Positions 24,762 to 26,019 of a stretch of DNA of 26,019 nt are shown here, piece after piece. Each line of letters begins with the position of its first letter. The first letter of the stretch is position 1. The notes under the pieces were generated by a model. It saw nothing but the letters and a program-made list of their open reading frames with translations, was not told where the DNA came from and did no database searches. The DNA is from JBKHHU01 sp046539045 (GTDB lineage Bacteria; Planctomycetota; Phycisphaerae; SM23-33): positions 1 to 26,019 of the forward strand of contig JBKHHU010000022.1 in NCBI GenBank assembly GCA_046539045.1. The letters are read 5' to 3'. The translations under genes were made by a program, and so were the position numbers.

Positions 24762-25799
24762 ATGACTGAGAACAGTGAAAAACCGACGTGCACGTTCAGC
24801 TTCGTCGTTCCCGTTTACAACGAGCAGGACGGGCTGGCTGAGAAATTTTACCCGCGATTAAAGGCTGTCGCCGACGATCTGGGCGAGCCGCATGAGATCA
24901 TCTTCGTCAACGATGGTTCCAGCGACCGGACCCCGGAGATTCTCCGCGAACTGGCGGCAGGAGACCCGAGCGTGCGAGTGGTCGAGTTCGCCCGCAATTT
25001 CGGCCATCAGTGGGCAGTCACTGCCGGGTACGACTACGCCCAGGGCCGGGCGGTAATCAGCCTCGACGCCGACTGTCAGCACCCGCCGGAGATGATCCCG
25101 CAGCTGATCCAGAGGTGGCGCGACGGCTATGAAGTCGTCTACACCGTCCGAAAGGATAACGAAGGCACCAGCGGTCTCCGCACCACCGGCGGACGGTGCG
25201 TCTACCGCGTGATGAGATGGATGAGCGGGGTCGACCTGACCGACCAGGCCGATTTCCGACTGCTGGATCGCCGCGTGGTGGACGTGGTCAAGCAGCACCG
25301 CGAGCAGGCCCGCCTGCTGCGTGGGCTCGTGCGGCACGTCGGGTTCCGACAGACCTCCGTCCCCTACACCGCCGAAAAGCGGGCCGCGGGCGAGAGCGTC
25401 TACACTCTCAGGCAGTTGATCGGCATGGCGGGCGCGGGCGTGTTCAATTTCTCCACCCGTCCGTTGCGATTGGTCGCAGCCGCCGGGGGCGGACTGGCGG
25501 CCGTCGGGCTGGCCGGGATGATCGCCTGGGGCATCCTGGCGGCGTTGGGTCTGGGCTCGGCCGCCTGGTCGCTGGGGATGCTGATGATCTTGCTGGGCGG
25601 ACTTCAACTGATCGGGATGGGCCTTGTCGGTGAATATGTCGGCAGGATATTTGAGGAATCCAAACGCCGCCCGCTCTATATTGTGCGGGAGGCCTACGGG
25701 TTCAAACCCGCCCAGCGGCAGGAGGATGCGCCGTCCGAAGCAGAGGAAGAACCGGAACCGGAGCCCGCTGCCGCACCGGCCTACCACATTTACACATAA
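24762..25799 (+). CDS. GT2 family membrane glycosyltransferase (polyprenyl-phosphate glycosyltransferase type)
   Basis: The 345-residue protein has an N-terminal GT-A domain like dolichol-phosphate mannosyltransferase: FVVPVYNEQDG, then VNDGSSDRT (49-57) and the metal/nucleotide site SLDADCQHPPE with Asp102 and Asp104. QADFRLLDRRVVD (162-174) is the usual acceptor-side motif. Two spans follow at about residues 236-261 and 267-290, then GEYVGRIFEESKRRPLYIV, as in GtrB/ArnC-type enzymes that load sugar onto undecaprenyl phosphate at the inner membrane. The tail (about 319-338) is an unusual Glu/Pro/Ala-rich extension. ATG 24762 is chosen because the domain begins just after it; the in-frame ATG at 24654 lies inside rsmE. 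No strong ribosome-binding site is visible. The sugar and final glycoconjugate are unknown. Confidence 0.92.
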   Translation: MTENSEKPTCTFSFVVPVYNEQDGLAEKFYPRLKAVADDLGEPHEIIFVNDGSSDRTPEILRELAAGDPSVRVVEFARNFGHQWAVTAGYDYAQGRAVISLDADCQHPPEMIPQLIQRWRDGYEVVYTVRKDNEGTSGLRTTGGRCVYRVMRWMSGVDLTDQADFRLLDRRVVDVVKQHREQARLLRGLVRHVGFRQTSVPYTAEKRAAGESVYTLRQLIGMAGAGVFNFSTRPLRLVAAAGGGLAAVGLAGMIAWGILAALGLGSAAWSLGMLMILLGGLQLIGMGLVGEYVGRIFEESKRRPLYIVREAYGFKPAQRQEDAPSEAEEEPEPEPAAAPAYHIYT

Positions 25800-25826
25800 T
25801 TCAGCGTGCGGCATCGGTCGGAGTCG

Positions 25827-25881
25827 AGACGTGGTGGGTCAGGAGACCCACCACGCGGCAAGAGGCGGCCGGTACAAAGCA
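25827..25881 (+). repeat. 55-base direct repeat with hairpin, copy 1
   Basis: This unit is identical over 55 bases to 25965-26019, 138 bases downstream. It contains a perfect inverted repeat (11-base arms 25830-25840 and 25845-25855, loop AGGA) followed by a constant tail ending GGTACAAAGCA. Its first hairpin also lies about 30 bases after the GT2 stop and could assist termination. Confidence 0.9.
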
Positions 25882-25893
25882 CCCCCGCAAGAG

Positions 25894-25919
25894 GTTGGCG
25901 GGTCTCCCGACCCGCCAAC
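25894..25919 (-). repeat. Inverted-orientation hairpin of the same repeat family
   Basis: GTTGGCGGGTC and GACCCGCCAAC form a perfect 11-pair stem with loop TCCC. Read on the minus strand the loop becomes GGGA, and the element resembles the flanking hairpins (loop AGGA) with paired substitutions in the stem. It is therefore a related element in opposite orientation. Confidence 0.75.
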
Positions 25920-25964
25920 GGAACGGGATATCCGATTGGCCTTTCCCGCAGACGTGCATCGTGT

Positions 25965-26019
25965 AGACGTGGTGGGTCAGGAGACCCACCACGCGGCAAG
26001 AGGCGGCCGGTACAAAGCA
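25965..26019 (+). repeat. 55-base direct repeat with hairpin, copy 2 (reaches window edge)
   Basis: This is identical to 25827-25881, with the hairpin arms at 25968-25978 and 25983-25993. The identity runs to the last base of the window, so the true repeat may be longer and the array may continue. Confidence 0.9.

Noticed and set aside
25790..25999. Small minus-strand open frames over the 3' repeats
   Set aside because: They simply translate the hairpin repeats, giving a duplicated GGSPDPPR-type peptide, with no ribosome-binding site.
25800..26019. CRISPR array
   Set aside because: There are only two 55-base identical units with an 83-base interval that itself contains a related inverted hairpin; this is not the regular repeat-spacer pattern, and no cas genes are present.

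Overview
The window is GC-rich, densely coded bacterial chromosome from a diderm. Signal peptides, tetratricopeptide (TPR) proteins, an ExbB/ExbD/ExbD motor and a DUF4159 protein in one operon, together with small intergenic hairpin repeats, suggest Planctomycetota, probably Phycisphaerae or a relative. This is inferred from gene content; no rRNA or tRNA is present to confirm it.

Layout. (1) 1-262: the 5' part of a minus-strand secreted protein, divergent from what follows. (2) 676-18264: one long plus-strand operon of ten genes. It starts with three exported proteins: a 580-residue TPR protein, a 740-residue TPR protein with a central beta-rich region, and a 2,648-residue giant of helical solenoid, beta-sandwich repeats and TPR. 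A short structured spacer and a 142-residue hypothetical follow, then ExbB, ExbD and a second ExbD. Next come a short TonB-like single-span protein lacking the TonB C-terminal domain, a five-span protein joining a TonB-like anchor to DUF4159, and a 498-residue multi-span protein of unknown function. Several junctions are 4- or 11-base overlaps. A hairpin at 18289-18310 may end the operon. (3) 18408-19232: a metallo-beta-lactamase-fold hydrolase. (4) 19240-23771, minus strand: a GT4-type glycosyltransferase and, upstream of it, a 1,018-residue GH106-like glycoside hydrolase, probably co-transcribed. (5) 23939-25799, plus strand: the 16S rRNA methyltransferase RsmE and a GT2 polyprenyl-phosphate-type glycosyltransferase. 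A terminator-like hairpin with alternative pairings lies in the divergent region before rsmE. (6) 25800-26019: three small hairpins inside a direct-repeat array that runs off the window.

How the genes fit together. ExbB with two ExbDs should form a proton-driven inner-membrane motor. The two single-histidine transmembrane anchors are the natural partners of that motor, and the exported TPR/beta proteins, including the giant, are candidate periplasmic or outer-membrane recipients of the force. No TonB-dependent receptor, Pal or TolB is encoded here, so this is neither an ordinary TonB uptake locus nor a Tol-Pal locus. It is the best candidate for an undescribed system in the window. The closest architectural analogies are one TolQ-like plus two TolR-like subunits with TPR partners (the Agl/Glt gliding machinery of Myxococcus) and ExbD1/ExbD2 loci of Xanthomonas; homology to either as a whole system is not shown.
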